Below, in pieces: positions 1 through 8,511 of a stretch of 64,000 nucleotides of DNA (position 1 is the first letter of the stretch; each line of letters opens with the position of its first letter). Source of the stretch: Alphaproteobacteria bacterium (GTDB taxonomy: Bacteria; Pseudomonadota; Alphaproteobacteria; Rickettsiales; UBA998). Below the pieces are notes generated by a model that ran no database searches, was not told the origin of the DNA, and worked only from the letters and a program-made list of their open reading frames with translations. The DNA is taken from the NCBI GenBank assembly GCA_004292675.1, contig RDXO01000017.1, forward strand, positions 45,405-109,404. Reading direction: 5' to 3'. The translations under genes were made by a program, and so were the position numbers.

Positions 1-271
1 CATTAGGTTCAGTATTTTCCGCACCACCTTCTTGGGCTGCACCTAAGGCATAGACGCATAATTCTTCAAATGACACATTATTTTCCTGTGAGATTTTGAA
101 CAATTTTTCAAAACTATTCATCACATCCTGAGGAATAGAGCCACCACGTTCGCTTGAAAGCCAATTAGACTGATTCAATAACGGATGTTTCTTTGGGTGC
201 GGTTCGCCAACATAGACATGAAAGGGATGCTTTTGTCCGCCAAAATCACATGGTATAGTAAAACGCTTCAT
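1..271 (-). CDS. DUF2610 family protein, C-terminus outside window
   Basis: The minus-strand frame opens with ATG at 269-271 and stays open to the window edge, giving about 90 residues. It begins MKRFTIPCDFGG, continues with VYVGEPHPKKHPL and an ERGGSIP block, and has NVSFEELCVYALG near residue 75. This pattern is what I recall for DUF2610 proteins of Rickettsiales and other alphaproteobacteria. The function is unknown. The end lies beyond base 1, so the length cannot be judged. The family match is from memory of its conserved blocks. Confidence 0.75.
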   Translation of the reverse strand, partial: MKRFTIPCDFGGQKHPFHVYVGEPHPKKHPLLNQSNWLSSERGGSIPQDVMNSFEKLFKISQENNVSFEELCVYALGAAQEGGAENTEPN

Positions 272-465
272 AACAACACTCATTCATAGCGAATTATAGC
301 AGGTTATGTGTAAAACGTAGCATTGCTATAAATCATTAAAAAATAAAAATTCTTTCAACATGAGAACCCTCATAAATTGAGAAAGTGTCACATTGAATTG
401 CCCTAAGATTAATATAGCACAAAGCAAGGGTGTTTGGATAGTGTTTTTATCCCTATATAGAACTT

Positions 466-582
466 CCATTATATCTTACCGATTTATCGGCAAGCATATA
501 ATGGCAAAAGCACTATACATCATAGTGTTATAGTCGTTCCTTGCGTAAAAAATGAGTAATTTTTTAGTCAAACGACTATAAT
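466..582 (+). repeat. Two-hairpin intergenic repeat, family A copy 1
   Basis: This is an AT-rich element of about 117 bp. One arm pair is CCATTATAT...ATATAATGG around a GATTTATCGG loop. The second is TATAGTCG...CGACTATA enclosing an A/T-rich stretch with ATGAGTAAT. Nearly the same sequence occurs inverted at 16612-16737. The element runs into the 3' end of the neighbouring minus-strand gene and supplies its stop codon. It has no coding capacity, so it is probably a MITE-like or REP-like unit. The rest of 272-575 holds nothing else I recognise. Confidence 0.75.
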
Positions 583-1268
583 GATCTTCCTGCTTCGCGT
601 GCGCCAGCATCGGGTTTAATCACATTCACCCAAAGACCATCTTCTTTGTTGGTACGCGCACTTCTTTGTGCTTGTTCTGGTTGAGGATGGCTATGCTGTT
701 GTTCCTGCGCGAGATCAGGACGTACAGAATGGATAAGATCGGTCGCTTCTTTCACTAATTTAGGACCGTCTTTCCCCATAAATCCTTCTGCTGCCATATG
801 ATCAAGGCTTTGCATTTGTGCTTTGTCCATATGGTGTGGATCAATAACCATGGTATGCATAGGTTGAGCTTCTTTAGCAAACATCGTGTCATCACCCATA
901 GTGACAGTGATTTTCTTGGTTTCAGGATCCATAATGACCTTTGGTGCAGGCGCAGTAACTGACGTTTTTTGGGTGTGACTTGCCTCAACATCGCCATGCA
1001 CATGTGCCGTAACGACGGCTAGATCAACATCAAGAGTACCCGCTATTTTATCTTTTGTTTTTTCATTCGCAACCACTGTGGCTTGTTGACTTCCCACAAT
1101 AACCGCATTATTGGTAATGACTTCGATAATCGGCGCGTTATCCTCTTTATCATAGCTTACATTAATACCAATCACAGGGTTTCCCGCAGTGTCAAGAGCT
1201 TTGGCTATATCAGTAATGATGGCTTCTGTGGTAGGAATGGTATGGTGTGGCAACTTCTGAGTAGTCAT
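576..1268 (-). CDS. Unknown protein, 230 aa
   Basis: I do not recognise this protein. The ATG is preceded by GAGGAAGA at good spacing. It is hydrophilic with no signal peptide or membrane span. The N-terminal half (about 10-110) looks like a mixed alpha/beta domain (TTEAIITDIAKAL, GINVSYDKEDNAP). The middle and C-terminal parts are rich in Met and His (MHTMVIDPHHMDKAQMQ), followed by a charged, probably disordered tail from residue 185. It starts 24 bp after a 79-aa unknown gene on the same strand, so the two probably form an operon. Its stop codon lies inside repeat A1, which may have trimmed or replaced the original C-terminus. Confidence 0.6.
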   Translation of the reverse strand: MTTQKLPHHTIPTTEAIITDIAKALDTAGNPVIGINVSYDKEDNAPIIEVITNNAVIVGSQQATVVANEKTKDKIAGTLDVDLAVVTAHVHGDVEASHTQKTSVTAPAPKVIMDPETKKITVTMGDDTMFAKEAQPMHTMVIDPHHMDKAQMQSLDHMAAEGFMGKDGPKLVKEATDLIHSVRPDLAQEQQHSHPQPEQAQRSARTNKEDGLWVNVIKPDAGAREAGRSL

Positions 1269-1292
1269 GGCTATCTTCCTCGTGATTCGTTA

Positions 1293-1532
1293 TTATGCAC
1301 GTTTTGAAAGTTGGGGTTGCAATTCAAAGGCGAAAAAAATCACCTCAGCGAATTTTGGAGAAAAAAGTTTGTTCAACACCATGCGCTTAATCGATTCCTT
1401 AAACGCACGACGATTTTCATCATTCAATCCAATATTCACAGTGATGGCCGATAAACCGCCATCTGCAACAGGATTGCTGCATAAAACTAAATTGTCACCA
1501 ATGGCTTGTATATAATGATTCGGGTCAAACAT
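1293..1532 (-). CDS. Unknown small protein, 79 aa
   Basis: Not recognised. It starts MFDPNHYIQAIGDNL after an AAGAG box and contains NIGLNDENRRAFKESIKRM, probably one amphipathic helix, then a hydrophobic-aromatic stretch (AEVIFFAFEL). It lies 24 bp upstream of the 230-aa unknown gene on the same strand and probably shares its transcript. No signal peptide or metal-binding motif is visible. Confidence 0.5.
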   Translation of the reverse strand: MFDPNHYIQAIGDNLVLCSNPVADGGLSAITVNIGLNDENRRAFKESIKRMVLNKLFSPKFAEVIFFAFELQPQLSKRA

Positions 1533-1783
1533 TTTTTTCTCTTGTGTGTATCATATAGTGTGTAGCGAACGAACGCAAGCACGAATGGACGGAATTTATG
1601 AAATTTATCACACCTCGTTAATAAACTTTTCCGCATTATGCTTTATCATAGATCGTTTGATAATCTATACATACACCAGAATCATGACAGTTTGATGACA
1701 TAGCACTGCAATTTTACAATTACCTAACTACCCCACAGGAAGATGCGCACCATCATATGTGGGGTAGTTCATGGTTCTATGCG

Positions 1784-2392
1784 TTAATCAACTTCAATGC
1801 GCACACCATTTGTTCCGCTATCGCGTGGTGCATCGGGTGAAATAGTAAAGCGTACTGCTTTATTCACCGTTCCCTTGGCATTCAGTGCAAGGGCAACGCT
1901 GGTGCGTTCATTCGCCAATGTACAATGTGCGATATAATTTCCTTTTGGAATGTTTACCAGCAAAATAGGTCCTTCGGTTACGGTGCTTAGCACTTCATTA
2001 TTGTGCTTATCCATAATCGTCACCATCACGCCAGAAACATATGCTCCGCCTTGTCCCGTGAAAACCATTTTTAAGGGATAGCGTGATTGCATTTGTTGGA
2101 TGGTAGCGCGACTTTCTTCGCCGACACCCCCTGAGAGTACAAGCGGCAATGTTGCCATAGGTTCTGTTGCGGTGCTTGGATCGGCTGCAGAAACTGTTGC
2201 TTCATGATGATGCGGGGCAGGAGCGAAAGCAGGGGGCGTTGCTAGAGCTGTACCAACTGAGGGTATATATGGCGCATTGGGTTGTAATTGTTGATATTGC
2301 TCATCCAATGTGATGGCATGAGATGGCGCAGTAGAACACACGCACGCGACACAAAGGCTTGCAATAAGGAAGCGTGAAGATAGATAAGGCAT
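1784..2392 (-). CDS. Exported protein with carboxypeptidase-regulatory-like domain
   Basis: 202 aa, with AGGAG 9 nt ahead of the ATG. Residues 1-26 form a signal peptide ending SHA. A Pro/Ala/His-rich linker follows to about residue 80. The C-terminal 100 residues start SGGVGEESRATIQ and run through LKMVFTGQGGAYVSGVMVTI and TVTEGPILLVNIPKGNY. That is the beta-sandwich pattern of carboxypeptidase regulatory-like domains, with the usual 'gap filled by a tunable default' wording of such folds. It is likely periplasmic or envelope-bound; the ligand is unknown. It is divergent from ribBA. Confidence 0.65.
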   Translation of the reverse strand: MPYLSSRFLIASLCVACVCSTAPSHAITLDEQYQQLQPNAPYIPSVGTALATPPAFAPAPHHHEATVSAADPSTATEPMATLPLVLSGGVGEESRATIQQMQSRYPLKMVFTGQGGAYVSGVMVTIMDKHNNEVLSTVTEGPILLVNIPKGNYIAHCTLANERTSVALALNAKGTVNKAVRFTISPDAPRDSGTNGVRIEVD

Positions 2393-2526
2393 CGTAATAT
2401 TCTCCTATAATATAATGAAGGCAGACTATACGACATGATGAACGCGATTGCGAGAAAAGATTTTATCCTTGCCGAGTGATAGCGATGCTTGACCTTTGCG
2501 ATTGATGATGATACGACACAGTGCAT

Positions 2527-3618
2527 ATGAAAAACGACACGCTTTTTGCCTCGATTGAGGAAATTATTGATGATGCCCGTCAGGGGCGTATGTGCATTTT
2601 AGTGGATGATGAGGATCGTGAAAATGAAGGCGATCTTGTGATTCCTGCTGAATTTGCAGATGCAGCGGTGATTAACTTCATGGCGAAATATGGGCGTGGC
2701 TTGATTTGCTTGCCGCTTGCATCGGAAGATATTCATCGCTTAGGTTTGCCGCCCATGGCGCGGCATAATGCATCACGGCACGAAACGGCATTTACTGTAT
2801 CCATTGAAGCGCGTGAAGGGATCAGTACGGGTATTTCCGCAGCCGATCGCGCCCGTACCATTGCCGTGGCGATTGATCCGCACGCGCAAGCGAAAGATAT
2901 TGTGTCACCGGGGCATGTATTTCCACTTCATGCACGTGATGGGGGAGTGCTGGTGCGTGCAGGGCATACGGAAGCAGCGGTAGATATTGCCCGTCTTGCA
3001 GGGTTACGCCCCGCTGGGGTGATTTGTGAAATCATGAAGGATGATGGCGAAATGGCGCGTCTGCCTGATTTGATTCCCTTTGCGCAGGAGCATGGGTTGA
3101 AAATTGCTAGCATTGCGGATTTAATAGCCTATCGTCGTCGCGCCGAGAAATTGGTGGAACGCCGTCATACCATGCCATTTTCGAGCGAGTTTGGCGGGGA
3201 TATGACCTTGCATCTTTATACGACCACCATTGAATATGCCGAACATATTGCCTTGGTGAAAGGGGATGTGGCATCGCATCCCGAGCCGTGGGTGCGGATG
3301 CATACACTGGATATATTAAGTGATGTGTTGGGGGATAAGGATTCCTTGCGTGCCAAGGATGTTGCCCATGCGTTGCAGCGTATCTCAAGCGTTGAAGCGG
3401 GTGTGCTGGTGCTGCTCCGCCCGGCGCGTGCTACCGCTCTTTCGGAGCGATTACGGGTACAGGATCGCCGCGAAAAAGATTTACGCGAATATGGCATTGG
3501 CGCGCAAATCTTGAAAGATTTAGGCATCACTCATATGCGCCTTATCACCAATCATCCCAAGCAAGTTGTGGGGCTGGATGGCTACGGGCTTACGATTGTT
3601 GGATATGAGTCGCTGTAA
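2527..3618 (+). CDS. ribB: 3,4-dihydroxy-2-butanone-4-phosphate synthase with degenerate GTP cyclohydrolase II domain
   Basis: The N-terminal domain (about 1-205) makes DHBP from ribulose 5-phosphate for riboflavin synthesis. It has the signature [10 protein letters not shown] (residues 28-37), [19 protein letters not shown] and PGHVFPL...GHTEAAVD. The C-terminal domain (about 215-363) has the GCHII fold. However, the zinc-binding SECLTGD and RCDCG segments read TLDILSD and RAKDV, so all three metal cysteines are gone and it cannot be a normal GTP cyclohydrolase. This RibBX-like layout is known in proteobacteria. A separate ribA should exist elsewhere. ATG at 2527 was chosen over GTG at 2521; neither has a strong Shine-Dalgarno. 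Confidence 0.92.
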   Translation: MKNDTLFASIEEIIDDARQGRMCILVDDEDRENEGDLVIPAEFADAAVINFMAKYGRGLICLPLASEDIHRLGLPPMARHNASRHETAFTVSIEAREGISTGISAADRARTIAVAIDPHAQAKDIVSPGHVFPLHARDGGVLVRAGHTEAAVDIARLAGLRPAGVICEIMKDDGEMARLPDLIPFAQEHGLKIASIADLIAYRRRAEKLVERRHTMPFSSEFGGDMTLHLYTTTIEYAEHIALVKGDVASHPEPWVRMHTLDILSDVLGDKDSLRAKDVAHALQRISSVEAGVLVLLRPARATALSERLRVQDRREKDLREYGIGAQILKDLGITHMRLITNHPKQVVGLDGYGLTIVGYESL

Positions 3619-3630
3619 GCATTTTTCCGC

Positions 3631-3660
3631 TTGACATAATAATGCCAAAAGTGCTATTTT
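3631..3660 (+). promoter_or_regulatory. Putative sigma70 promoter
   Basis: TTGACA at 3631-3636 is a perfect -35 box, followed after 18 bp by TATTTT at 3655-3660. It sits just after the ribB stop and about 140 bp ahead of the 275-aa unknown gene. This leaves a leader of roughly 135 nt in which I see no clear structure. Confidence 0.45.
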
Positions 3661-3801
3661 TGCATCTTACCTTCTCATTTTGATTTTTCACTGTGAGCTA
3701 TATTGTCACATTCGTGTGTCAGTCTTTTTTTTTGCTACCAGAGTACTTCTTTAATGAGAAGGTGATTCTTGTCGTCTATATTCCTTCGGGAGTTTTTAAT
3801 C

Positions 3802-4629
3802 ATGAGTTCTATGATGGATCCGACAACACTTCTGTTTCATTTGATCGATCATCAACTGAAAGAAGAAAGTTTGCAACTTTCGCGTGAACAACTGGCTATT
3901 TCAAAGCAGCAACTCACCCTTGCCTATCAACGCATGGGAATGGATGCTGAAAAGTTGCGACTCTACCAAGAGCGCAATGCGATGGAATGGGAGCGTTTTG
4001 AACAACAGCAATCATCCTACGTCTACGACTTGTTCAAAGTCTATGATGATGAGAAGCGCGCTTTTACTTTGCGTTATTTTACGGAAGAAAAAGCATTTAC
4101 CTATCTGATGGTATGGTTGGTCACAAGCCGAACCTTGCCATGCTCTGTGGAACAAGTGCCTTTGTTGATGCTCCTCCCCGCTGCGCAAAAACGTGCCTTG
4201 GTGGAAGCGTATCTTGACAATTCTTTGCATCAAGCTATCCCTCACGCCGTGCAGCTTGCATTGGAAGGGGAAGCGAAACGCAAGGAACAGGCATTGCCCG
4301 TTGAAAACAAGGCTAACGATGACTGGGAACGCCATGTGAAAAAATTCACACGGCAACACAGGTTTGCCGCTCGCTATCAGGGAACACAGCGCACGCTTTG
4401 GGGTGGGATTCGTCAGGTCATGCTAATTTATTTTATACCTGCAAGTGCAAACGTGGTTCCTCCTGAAGATTGCTGGTATCAGTATGAATCGGAGTTTGGG
4501 TACGGATGGCATCGTCGTATCGACGCTAGTGATAGGACAAAATATGTACTTGCTTATCCTCCCAAAAACCAAAATCCTAAGGGAGGACGAGCGTGGTTTG
4601 ATTTTGACGAGCTTATAATCACTAATTGA
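3802..4629 (+). CDS. Unknown protein with N-terminal coiled coil, 275 aa
   Basis: Not recognised. ATG 3802 is chosen because CGGGAG lies about 9 nt upstream; the frame is open to 3769. Residues 10-75 are rich in Glu, Gln, Leu and Lys in heptad-like order (LKEESLQLSREQLAISKQQL) and should form a coiled coil. The middle is helical (YVYDLFKVYDDEKRAF). The C-terminal third is aromatic-rich (DCWYQYESEFGYGWHRRID). There is no signal peptide. It is monocistronic, with a promoter-like site upstream and a strong terminator downstream. Confidence 0.6.
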   Translation: MSSMMDPTTLLFHLIDHQLKEESLQLSREQLAISKQQLTLAYQRMGMDAEKLRLYQERNAMEWERFEQQQSSYVYDLFKVYDDEKRAFTLRYFTEEKAFTYLMVWLVTSRTLPCSVEQVPLLMLLPAAQKRALVEAYLDNSLHQAIPHAVQLALEGEAKRKEQALPVENKANDDWERHVKKFTRQHRFAARYQGTQRTLWGGIRQVMLIYFIPASANVVPPEDCWYQYESEFGYGWHRRIDASDRTKYVLAYPPKNQNPKGGRAWFDFDELIITN

Positions 4630-4670
4630 CACTAAGCACGTGATTTTTTTGTTGGGATTCATTCCTATGT

Positions 4671-4711
4671 AACCCGTTCTCCTTGTTCATCAAGGAAACG
4701 GGTTATTTTTT
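4671..4711 (+). terminator. Rho-independent terminator
   Basis: The inverted repeat AACCCGTTCTCCTTG / CAAGGAAACGGGTT, with one unpaired base and a TTCAT loop, is followed directly by ATTTTTTG. It lies 42 bp after the stop of the 275-aa gene. The stretch 4712-4922 holds REP copy C1 and then about 120 bp of AT-rich leader before the next gene. Confidence 0.8.
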
Positions 4712-4723
4712 GTTTCATACTCT

Positions 4724-4798
4724 TGTCATTCTTGGCGTAAGGCAGGAATCCAGTAACAATAGTAGTTTATGGATACCCGCTTGATCTAAGGGTATGAC
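4724..4798 (+). repeat. REP-like palindromic repeat, family C copy 1
   Basis: It reads TTGTCATTC...GGCAGGAATCCAG, then GGATACCCGC...GGGTATGAC. The outer arms are complementary, in the style of the common GTCATTCCCGCG...GGAATCCAG repeats of many proteobacteria. A better preserved relative is at 40783-40852. The copy is degenerate (GCGTAAGGC instead of GCGTAGGC). Confidence 0.65.
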
Positions 4799-4922
4799 GC
4801 ATGAAGATATGGTTGCAGAGAGTTTGATAGAACGTAAAAAAAACGCTCTATCGTCATCATAATGTAACAATCCTATGTGATAGTGAGAATACAAAAGAAC
4901 ATTCTAGGTGTCGAGGTAGTGC

Positions 4923-7019
4923 ATGAGTAAAAAAACAGATGGACTGTACCAATTTAGTGGTGATTCCCCGATTGCGGAAATTTATTTCCGTCAGCGTGAA
5001 GGGGGCGTGGTGCAGGCGTTCATGAAGCCGAAAGCAGGTGCGACATCACTAGAAGTTGGTGACTTGCCCGTACAGTTGGCAAAAAAAGGCATTGGCGGAG
5101 CATATGCCGATGTGCGCGAAGGCGAAAACGTCCTTTCCCTGCCTCCGATGAAAGATGAAAGCCAGCTTATTGGCGTATTGCAAGAGATGGGCATGGTGCG
5201 TGGTGCTGTGCAGCGTCAGGATGTGGCGCGTGAAGATTTGGCGAAACAAAGTGCGTGGGATGAATTCCGTAGCCGTACTATTGAGCTTTCAGGCTATGCT
5301 GCTATTCCCGGTTATGCCGCGATTTTCGCTGATGGTCTGTGGGCAAGCAAAGTTAGAGATCCATACCTTGCCGTCACGGCGGCAGGGGTGGTTAAGCCAC
5401 TCACTATGTTGCGTTATGGTTCAGGTGATAAAAATGCGGAGATTAATCATGTCATTGAAGGCTTGGATAATCATTTTTATGCATCGGGCAATCCACTGCC
5501 TATGCGTGATGATGTGTCCCCTGAGCGCAATACATTAGAGAAAGTCGATGATTTTATCCGCAAGAACTCCGTGACGATTGCTTATACCGTAGGTTCGGCA
5601 GCGGCAGCAGCAGGTATGTATTCTGCGGTGAATCAGAAGAAAGGTGTCTTTGAATCAGAGAAAGATGCAGAAGGTAAACCAATTAAGGTGTTCAAATATC
5701 ATGATACGGATAAAGACGGAAAACCTTATCCTAAGTTCGATAAACAGGGAAATAAATTTCCTGATAGTTTGAAAGATCCAATTTATAATAGCAGAGATAA
5801 AACCCATGAATACACTGAAAAGCCTTTAGAAGTCAATGGTCGTTATAAACTTGCAAAAAATCCTGATGGTAGCGATAAGTTCACACCTGAACCCATCAAC
5901 TGGGAACGTCTTATCTTAAACACCACCACATTCGTAGGGAACGGACTGGTTGCGATTCTGCCTGCAAAGGAAGAAAATCCTGATGTCGCACGCAAAAAAC
6001 GCCATGATGAAGCAGAAAAAGAACCTGTGGAAGTGGTGAGTATTGAGAATGTTGGCAACATGATCAAAGGCTTCGGTGAATTTGTTGGCACAAAGACCAT
6101 GCAATTTAATGGTTTGTTCAATTTCTCGGACATTCTGTGCTGGGCGCGTGAAACAATGAAGGAAGCGCATAAGCTGAGCAAAGGTGACTTAGAAGGAAAT
6201 GAACAAGCACGCCCTTGGTTGATCGGGATCACCACTGCATCGCTTGGTGCATCCATCATCCTTGAGATGCTTTCTTCTAAAAACTTGTCGCAAGAAGAAA
6301 AACTTGCGCAATTTGATAAAATCTATGCAACCTGTGCGCAATCGCTTCTGCAAATGCCAGAAGAAAAACGTGCGGGGACAATGCAGGAAATGGCAACGTA
6401 TCTTGCCGCGCAAGATTCCCTCTATGTTGCAGGTGTCACATCGGATATGGTCAAAGGTCATATTGAAGAACGCCTCAGCATTATGGAACACAGCCCATGG
6501 GTGCGCACATTCTCGCGTGCATCTGATAAGGCGGACAATTTAACCCTAACTTCATCTAACACAACATCCAAGGAGAATATTATGACTGAAGCTGCAACCG
6601 TGGCTACCCATGAAACAAATGCACATGTTGCACCTGTTGCACATCATGAAACACCAGTGCATACTACGCCTGCTGCACCTGTTGCGGAGCATAAGCCTGT
6701 TGAACATGCTGCACCTGTTGCGGAGCATGAAGCACCAGTGCATACTACGTCTGCTGCACCTGTAGCGCATCATGAAGCACCAGTGCATACTACGCCTGCT
6801 GCACCTGTAGCGCATCATGAAGCACCAGTGCATACTACGCCTGTTGAACATGCTGCACCTGTTGCGGAGCATAAGCCTGCTGAACTCACGCATCAGGAAA
6901 AAGTAACGCATTTAGAGAATTCTTTGGCACATCCTGCAGTGCCGGGAACATCATCTCTTGATTCAGTTCACCCTGTAGGTAAGGTTGCGGAAGCCTCTCT
7001 TCAAAGAGCGGTATCATAA
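4923..7019 (+). CDS. Large unknown protein with His/Pro/Ala-rich repeat tail, 698 aa
   Basis: Not recognised. GAGGT stands ahead of the ATG. Residues 1-550 are mixed: a beta-rich start (LYQFSGDSPIAEIYFRQ), hydrophobic stretches near 122-142, 222-240 and 420-440, and a DTDKDGKPYPKFD segment resembling a calcium-loop DxDxDG near residue 260. Residues 568-655 are repeats built on APVAHHEAPVHTTPA, probably disordered. A perfect AAGGAG plus ATG at codon 554 lies in frame, so a separate 145-aa tail product, or an old gene fusion, is possible. Codon use resembles the neighbours. No signal peptide is seen. It belongs with other long, apparently lineage-specific proteins in this window. Confidence 0.65.
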   Translation: MSKKTDGLYQFSGDSPIAEIYFRQREGGVVQAFMKPKAGATSLEVGDLPVQLAKKGIGGAYADVREGENVLSLPPMKDESQLIGVLQEMGMVRGAVQRQDVAREDLAKQSAWDEFRSRTIELSGYAAIPGYAAIFADGLWASKVRDPYLAVTAAGVVKPLTMLRYGSGDKNAEINHVIEGLDNHFYASGNPLPMRDDVSPERNTLEKVDDFIRKNSVTIAYTVGSAAAAAGMYSAVNQKKGVFESEKDAEGKPIKVFKYHDTDKDGKPYPKFDKQGNKFPDSLKDPIYNSRDKTHEYTEKPLEVNGRYKLAKNPDGSDKFTPEPINWERLILNTTTFVGNGLVAILPAKEENPDVARKKRHDEAEKEPVEVVSIENVGNMIKGFGEFVGTKTMQFNGLFNFSDILCWARETMKEAHKLSKGDLEGNEQARPWLIGITTASLGASIILEMLSSKNLSQEEKLAQFDKIYATCAQSLLQMPEEKRAGTMQEMATYLAAQDSLYVAGVTSDMVKGHIEERLSIMEHSPWVRTFSRASDKADNLTLTSSNTTSKENIMTEAATVATHETNAHVAPVAHHETPVHTTPAAPVAEHKPVEHAAPVAEHEAPVHTTSAAPVAHHEAPVHTTPAAPVAHHEAPVHTTPVEHAAPVAEHKPAELTHQEKVTHLENSLAHPAVPGTSSLDSVHPVGKVAEASLQRAVS
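6570..6584 (+). promoter_or_regulatory. Internal ribosome binding site and in-frame ATG
   Basis: AAGGAG at 6570-6575, a 6-nt spacer and ATG at 6582 lie inside the 698-codon gene and in its frame. The preceding residues (TLTSSNTTSKENI) look like translated spacer. Use of this start would give a 145-aa His/Pro/Ala-rich protein beginning MTEAATVATHETNAH. Confidence 0.5.
6630..6887 (+). repeat. Coding minisatellite, six units
   Basis: Six tandem units of 33-54 bp each begin GCACCTGT(T/A)GC and encode APVA(H/E)H followed by either EAPVHTTPA or KPVEHA. Unit lengths are multiples of three, so expansion or contraction keeps the frame. Adjacent units are almost identical, which suggests recent duplication. 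Confidence 0.85.
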
Positions 7020-7046
7020 TCATTTGGCGTGCATATAGAGTACGTT

Positions 7047-7084
7047 TCAGTAGGTTTGTTCTTTTTTAAGAGCAAACCTACTGA
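7047..7084. terminator. Hairpin between convergent genes, possible terminator
   Basis: A perfect 12-bp stem TCAGTAGGTTTG / CAAACCTACTGA continues inward with TCTT/AAGA. It lies 27 bp after the stop of the 698-aa gene. Only A residues follow on the plus strand, so it is a weak intrinsic terminator for that gene. It may instead be an outlying part of repeat B1, because a hairpin at the same relative place precedes B2. Confidence 0.4.
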
Positions 7085-7120
7085 AAATTCGTGGTACGAT
7101 TTTCTATGGGATTTTCTATG

Positions 7121-7194
7121 GTTAGTGCGCGAACTTACGATAGATGCGCTTAATATACACGTAACTGTAACTAACCTATCGTGACGCGGTATAG
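7121..7194 (+). repeat. Palindromic repeat, family B copy 1
   Basis: The arms GTTAGTGCGCG-AACT-TACGATAG and CTATCGTGACGCGGTATAG enclose an ACGTAACTGTAACTAA loop. The same layout with a better paired stem is at 57734-57798, and both are preceded by ATTCGTGG about 30-40 bp earlier. The element directly abuts the stop codon of the isocitrate dehydrogenase gene. Confidence 0.7.
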
Positions 7195-8418
7195 TTACAC
7201 TTCTTTTTCGTGCATAAGTGTTGCTAGGCGCGTGCGAATAGCATCCATAAATTGACGTGTTGTTTGGTGTGGATGATCAGCACGTATCAATAGGGCGAGG
7301 TCTTTGGTCATAAGCCCTGATTGTACTGTATCAATGCACGCTTGTTCCAAGAGTTCAGTGAATTGCATTAACAGTGTATTGCCGTCAAATTCGGCACGGT
7401 AATGTAAGCCACGCGTCCACGCAAAAATGCTCGCAATGGGGTTTGTCGATGTCTCTTTGCCTTGTTGATGTTGGCGATAATGGCGTGTGACTGTTCCGTG
7501 CGCCGCTTCGGTTTCTACCGTTGCACCATCGGGCGTGATCAGTACGGAAGTCATGAGTCCGAGAGAGCCAAAGCCTTGTGCGACTACATCGGATTGCACA
7601 TCACCATCATAATTTTTACACGCCCAAACAAAACCGCCATCGGATTTTATGGTCATCGCTACCATATCATCAATCAAGCGATGTTCGTAAAATAGATTTT
7701 TGCTTTCAAAGGCAGGGCGATAATGCGCCTCAAAGACATCATGAAATATGCGCAAAAATGCACCGTCATAATGTTTGAGAATGGTGTTTTTGGTTGAAAG
7801 ATAGAGTGGCATAGAGCGCGCTAAGGCATAACGGCAGCACGCATGAGCAAATCCTTCAATCGAGGAATCGACATTATACATAGACATAGCAACGCCCGCG
7901 CCCTCAAAATCATAGACATGATGATGCATCGGTTCACCCGCTTCTGGGGTGAAAGTGAGGGTAAGCGTGCCTTTACTAGGAATAGGGAAATCCGTAGCGC
8001 GATATTGATCACCAAAAGCATGACGACCAACAATAATCGGCTTTGTCCAGCCTTGCACATAACGCGGAATAGCAGGAATAACAATCGGTTCACGGAAGAT
8101 AGTGCCACCGAGGATATTGCGAATCGTGCCGTTGGGAGATTTCCACATTTGTTTTAAGTTGAACTCCGCAACACGCGCTTCATCAGGGGTAATCGTCGCG
8201 CATTTGATGCCAACACCGTAGCGTTTTGTGGCTTCGGCAGCTTCAATGGTGATGCGATCATCCGTGGCATCGCGGTTTTGGATGGATAGATCAAACGAAA
8301 CAAGTTGGATGTTCAGATAAGGAAGAATCAGCTCTTCTTTAATCCAATCCCAAATGATGCGCGTCATTTCATCGCCATTCATCTCAACAACAGGGGTAGT
8401 GACATTAATTTTCTGCAT
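7195..8418 (-). CDS. icd: NADP-dependent isocitrate dehydrogenase, eukaryote-like type
   Basis: This enzyme oxidatively decarboxylates isocitrate to 2-oxoglutarate with NADP in the TCA cycle. The sequence (407 aa) matches the dimeric type shared by mitochondria and alphaproteobacteria: [14 protein letters not shown] near the start, [20 protein letters not shown] in the substrate site, [18 protein letters not shown], and [14 protein letters not shown] in the NADP region. ATG at 8418 was chosen because AAGGA lies 10 nt upstream and the product then begins at the usual place; the open frame runs 14 codons further. Together with malate synthase it marks the branch point of TCA cycle and glyoxylate shunt. 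Confidence 0.96.
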   Translation of the reverse strand: MQKINVTTPVVEMNGDEMTRIIWDWIKEELILPYLNIQLVSFDLSIQNRDATDDRITIEAAEATKRYGVGIKCATITPDEARVAEFNLKQMWKSPNGTIRNILGGTIFREPIVIPAIPRYVQGWTKPIIVGRHAFGDQYRATDFPIPSKGTLTLTFTPEAGEPMHHHVYDFEGAGVAMSMYNVDSSIEGFAHACCRYALARSMPLYLSTKNTILKHYDGAFLRIFHDVFEAHYRPAFESKNLFYEHRLIDDMVAMTIKSDGGFVWACKNYDGDVQSDVVAQGFGSLGLMTSVLITPDGATVETEAAHGTVTRHYRQHQQGKETSTNPIASIFAWTRGLHYRAEFDGNTLLMQFTELLEQACIDTVQSGLMTKDLALLIRADHPHQTTRQFMDAIRTRLATLMHEKEV

Positions 8419-8511
8419 CGATTCAAATCCTTGGAGTAACCATTGGCACATAATGCGCATCTAAACTGAGGTTACGGTACATGATTGATTGCGCATTGTA
8501 AAGCTAAACCA

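Noticed and set aside
6630..6887. Regular repeats considered as a CRISPR array
   Set aside because: Units are directly adjacent without unique spacers, and keep an open reading frame.
6552..6911. 119-codon minus-strand frame of Met/Arg/Cys repeats
   Set aside because: It is the antisense reading of the coding minisatellite; the composition is a product of the repeat.
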